Translations under genes and position numbers: made by a program | NCBI RefSeq assembly: GCF_013778455.1 | Contig: NZ_JACEHE010000021.1 | Coordinates: 62,001 to 126,000 of the forward strand | DNA length: 64,000 bases | Origin: Streptomyces himalayensis subsp. himalayensis | GTDB taxonomy: Bacteria > Actinomycetota > Actinomycetes > Streptomycetales > Streptomycetaceae | Direction of reading: 5' to 3' | The notes under the pieces: model-generated | The model's input: the letters and a program-made list of their open reading frames with translations, nothing else | The model's database searches: none | Told to the model about the DNA's origin: nothing | Shown: positions 62,289-64,000 of the stretch, piece after piece | Layout: the number at the start of each line of letters is the position of its first letter | Numbering within the stretch: position 1 is the stretch's first letter

Positions 62289-63455
62289 TCAGCTGGTGAG
62301 GCCCAACTCGCGTGCGATCAGCATCCGCTGCACCTCGCTCGTGCCCTCGCCGATCTCGAGGATCTTGGAGTCACGCCACATACGGGCCACCGGATACTCG
62401 TTCATGAAGCCGTAGCCGCCGTGGATCTGGGTCGCCTCGCGGGCGTTGTCCACGGCGATCGTCGAGGAGTAGAGCTTGGCCAGGGCGGCCTCCTTCTTGA
62501 ACGGTTCGCCGCTGATCAGGCGTGATGCCGCGTCCCGCCAGGCGAGGCGGGCCGTGTGCGCCTTCATCTCCATGTCGGCGATCTTGAACTGGATGGCCTG
62601 GTTGGAGCCGATCGGGCGGCCGAAGGCGTGGCGCTCCTTCGCGTACTTGATCGACTCGTCCACGCAGCCCTGCGCCAGGCCCGTCGCCAGCGCCGAGATG
62701 GCGATGCGGCCCTCGTCGAGGATCTGCAGGAACTGGGCGTACCCGCGGCCGAGTTCACCCAGCAGGTTCGCGGCAGGCACGCGTACGTCGTCGAACGCGA
62801 GCTCGCGGGTGTCCGATGCGTTCCAGCCGACCTTCGAGTACGGGGGCGCCACCGTGAAGCCCGGGGTGCCCGACGGGACGATGATCGAGGAGATCCGGGG
62901 CTTGCCGTCGTCCGAGTGGCCGGTGACGGCAGTGACCGTGACCAGGCCGGTGATGTCCGTGCCCGAGTTGGTGATGAAGCACTTGGTGCCGTTGATCACC
63001 CATTCGTCCGTCGCCTTGTCCAGGCGGGCCGTCGTGCGGGTCGCTCCCGCGTCCGATCCCCCGTCCGGTTCCGTGAGGCCGAAGGCGCCCAGGATCTCGC
63101 CCGAGCAGAGGCGGGGGAGCCACTCCTGTTTCTGGGCCTCGGTGCCGTAGCGGTGGATGGGCATGGCGCCGAGCGAGACGCCCGCCTCCAGGGTGATGGC
63201 GATGGATGAATCGACGCGGGCGAGCTCCTCGAGCGTGATCCCGAGCGCCAGATAGTCGCCGCCCATCCCGCCGTACTCCTCGGGGAACGGCAGACCGAAG
63301 AGCCCCATGCGGCCCATTTCCCGCACTATCTCGTACGGGAACTCATGCCGCTCGTAGAAGTCGCCGATCTTCGGAGCGACGACGTCGTGTGCGAACTCCT
63401 CGACGGTGCGGCGGAGTTCCTCGTGTTCCGGCGACAGCCGGTGGTCGATCGTCAT
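62289..63455 (-). CDS. acdH: acyl-CoA dehydrogenase AcdH
   Basis: 388-residue FAD enzyme matching what I know of Streptomyces AcdH, the branched-chain acyl-CoA dehydrogenase of valine/isoleucine breakdown. It opens LSPEHEELRRTVEEFAHDVVAPKIGDFYERHEFP, has FGLTEPDGGSDAG and KCFITNSG flavin segments, and the catalytic Glu in EIGEGTSEVQ. The start is ATG 63455; 22 bp separate it from the hmgL stop upstream, so both belong to one leucine/valine catabolic operon. Confidence 0.93.
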   Translation of the reverse strand: MTIDHRLSPEHEELRRTVEEFAHDVVAPKIGDFYERHEFPYEIVREMGRMGLFGLPFPEEYGGMGGDYLALGITLEELARVDSSIAITLEAGVSLGAMPIHRYGTEAQKQEWLPRLCSGEILGAFGLTEPDGGSDAGATRTTARLDKATDEWVINGTKCFITNSGTDITGLVTVTAVTGHSDDGKPRISSIIVPSGTPGFTVAPPYSKVGWNASDTRELAFDDVRVPAANLLGELGRGYAQFLQILDEGRIAISALATGLAQGCVDESIKYAKERHAFGRPIGSNQAIQFKIADMEMKAHTARLAWRDAASRLISGEPFKKEAALAKLYSSTIAVDNAREATQIHGGYGFMNEYPVARMWRDSKILEIGEGTSEVQRMLIARELGLTS

Positions 63456-63477
63456 GGCTGGGACTCCTTGAGCATGG

Positions 63478-64000
63478 CTAGGACTCCTTGTGGGAGAGGG
63501 CACGGACCGTGCGGGACGGGCTGGGCCGGCTGAGGTGGGCGGCCATCCACACGCTGGTGGCGGTGAGACGGCCGAGGTCGACCCCGGTCTCGATGCCGAG
63601 GCCGTGAAGCATCCAGACCAGGTCCTCGGTTGCGAGGTTCCCGGTGGCGCTCTTCGCGTACGGGCAGCCGCCGAGGCCGCCTGCGGAGGCGTCGACGGTG
63701 GTGACGCCGTGCTGCAGCGCGGCCAGCGTGTTGGCGAGGGCCTGGCCGTAGGTGTCGTGGAAGTGCACGCCGAGCGTGTCCGTGGGCACGCCGGCCTCGT
63801 TCAGCGCGGCGAGCAGCGCCTGTACATGTCCCGGTGTGGCCACGCCGATGGTGTCGCCGAGGCTCAGCTCGTCGCAGCCCATGTCGAGCAGCGCGCGGCA
63901 GACCCGGACCACCTGGGCGATGGGTACCGGGCCTTCCCAGGGGTCGCCGAAGCACATCGACAGATAGCCCCGGACGTGGATCTTCTGCTCCTTCGCGCGG
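63478..64000 (-). CDS. hmgL: hydroxymethylglutaryl-CoA lyase, 3' part
   Basis: C-terminal 170 or so residues of HMG-CoA lyase, which splits HMG-CoA into acetoacetate and acetyl-CoA at the end of leucine breakdown. The 5' end is beyond the window. The HMGL-like TIM barrel shows ELSLGDTIGVATPG, VHFHDTYGQALAN (metal-binding His pair) and the family signature GGLGGCPYAKSATGN with the active-site Cys. Directly followed by acdH. Confidence 0.88.
   Translation of the reverse strand, partial: RAKEQKIHVRGYLSMCFGDPWEGPVPIAQVVRVCRALLDMGCDELSLGDTIGVATPGHVQALLAALNEAGVPTDTLGVHFHDTYGQALANTLAALQHGVTTVDASAGGLGGCPYAKSATGNLATEDLVWMLHGLGIETGVDLGRLTATSVWMAAHLSRPSPSRTVRALSHKES

Overview
This is high-GC DNA with typical actinomycete codon use, and the gene content is that of a Streptomyces chromosome core: a cvn 'conservon', chitinase with its direct-repeat promoter, cebR-cebEFG-bglC, adpA-orn with a TTA codon in adpA, a desferrioxamine (des) locus with two iron boxes, glmS and acdH-hmgL. 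The order orn/adpA ... glmS ... des ... acdH-hmgL matches my recollection of S. coelicolor SCO2778-SCO2798. No CRISPR array, prophage or intact insertion sequence was seen.

Layout. 1-6.5 kb: end of a secreted AA10 polysaccharide monooxygenase, a DHA2-type MFS exporter, a secreted CBM2-FnIII-GH18 chitinase (chiC) and an orphan acyl-CoA-dehydrogenase-like protein. 6.5-12.3 kb, minus strand: GAF protein plus cvnD-C-B-A, a flippase-like membrane protein, a decayed ATPase fragment and tRNA-Lys. 12.5-22.8 kb: a catabolic island with an IclR regulator, Ehu-type ABC importer, DUF3830 protein, amidase, D-2-hydroxyacid dehydrogenase, two Asp/Glu-racemase-fold proteins and an LLM flavin oxidoreductase. 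23-27.5 kb: PAS-GGDEF-EAL protein, M6 metalloprotease, a second identical tRNA-Lys and a prim-pol-like protein. 27.7-33.8 kb, minus strand: an overlapping operon encoding a PAP2 enzyme, a RecB/Cas4-like nuclease with a cysteine cluster, a Pro/Ala-rich ORF, a protein of unknown family and an SF1 helicase. 34-38.3 kb: histidine phosphatase, HTH-TPR regulator, small hypothetical, spermidine-synthase-like protein. 38.5-44.9 kb: cello-oligosaccharide locus. 45-46 kb: a small hypothetical, a frameshifted surface-protein remnant and tRNA-His. 46-52.3 kb: orn, adpA, universal stress protein, GPR1/FUN34/YaaH transporter, glmS and a small conserved protein. 52.5-60.1 kb: desD-C-B-A, desF, desE. 60.2-64 kb: old-yellow-enzyme homologue with divergent MerR regulator, an incomplete HATPase-type protein, acdH and the end of hmgL.

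Working together: the window links polysaccharide turnover (LPMO, chiC, CebEFG/BglC), iron scavenging (DesA-D synthesis, DesE/F uptake and release) and developmental control (AdpA, conservon, HTH-TPR regulator). The two parts that established families explain least are the nuclease-helicase operon at 28-33 kb and the Ehu/DUF3830/amidase/racemase island at 12.5-22.8 kb. Intergenic regions carry an unusual number of short tandem repeats and strong hairpins, listed individually.
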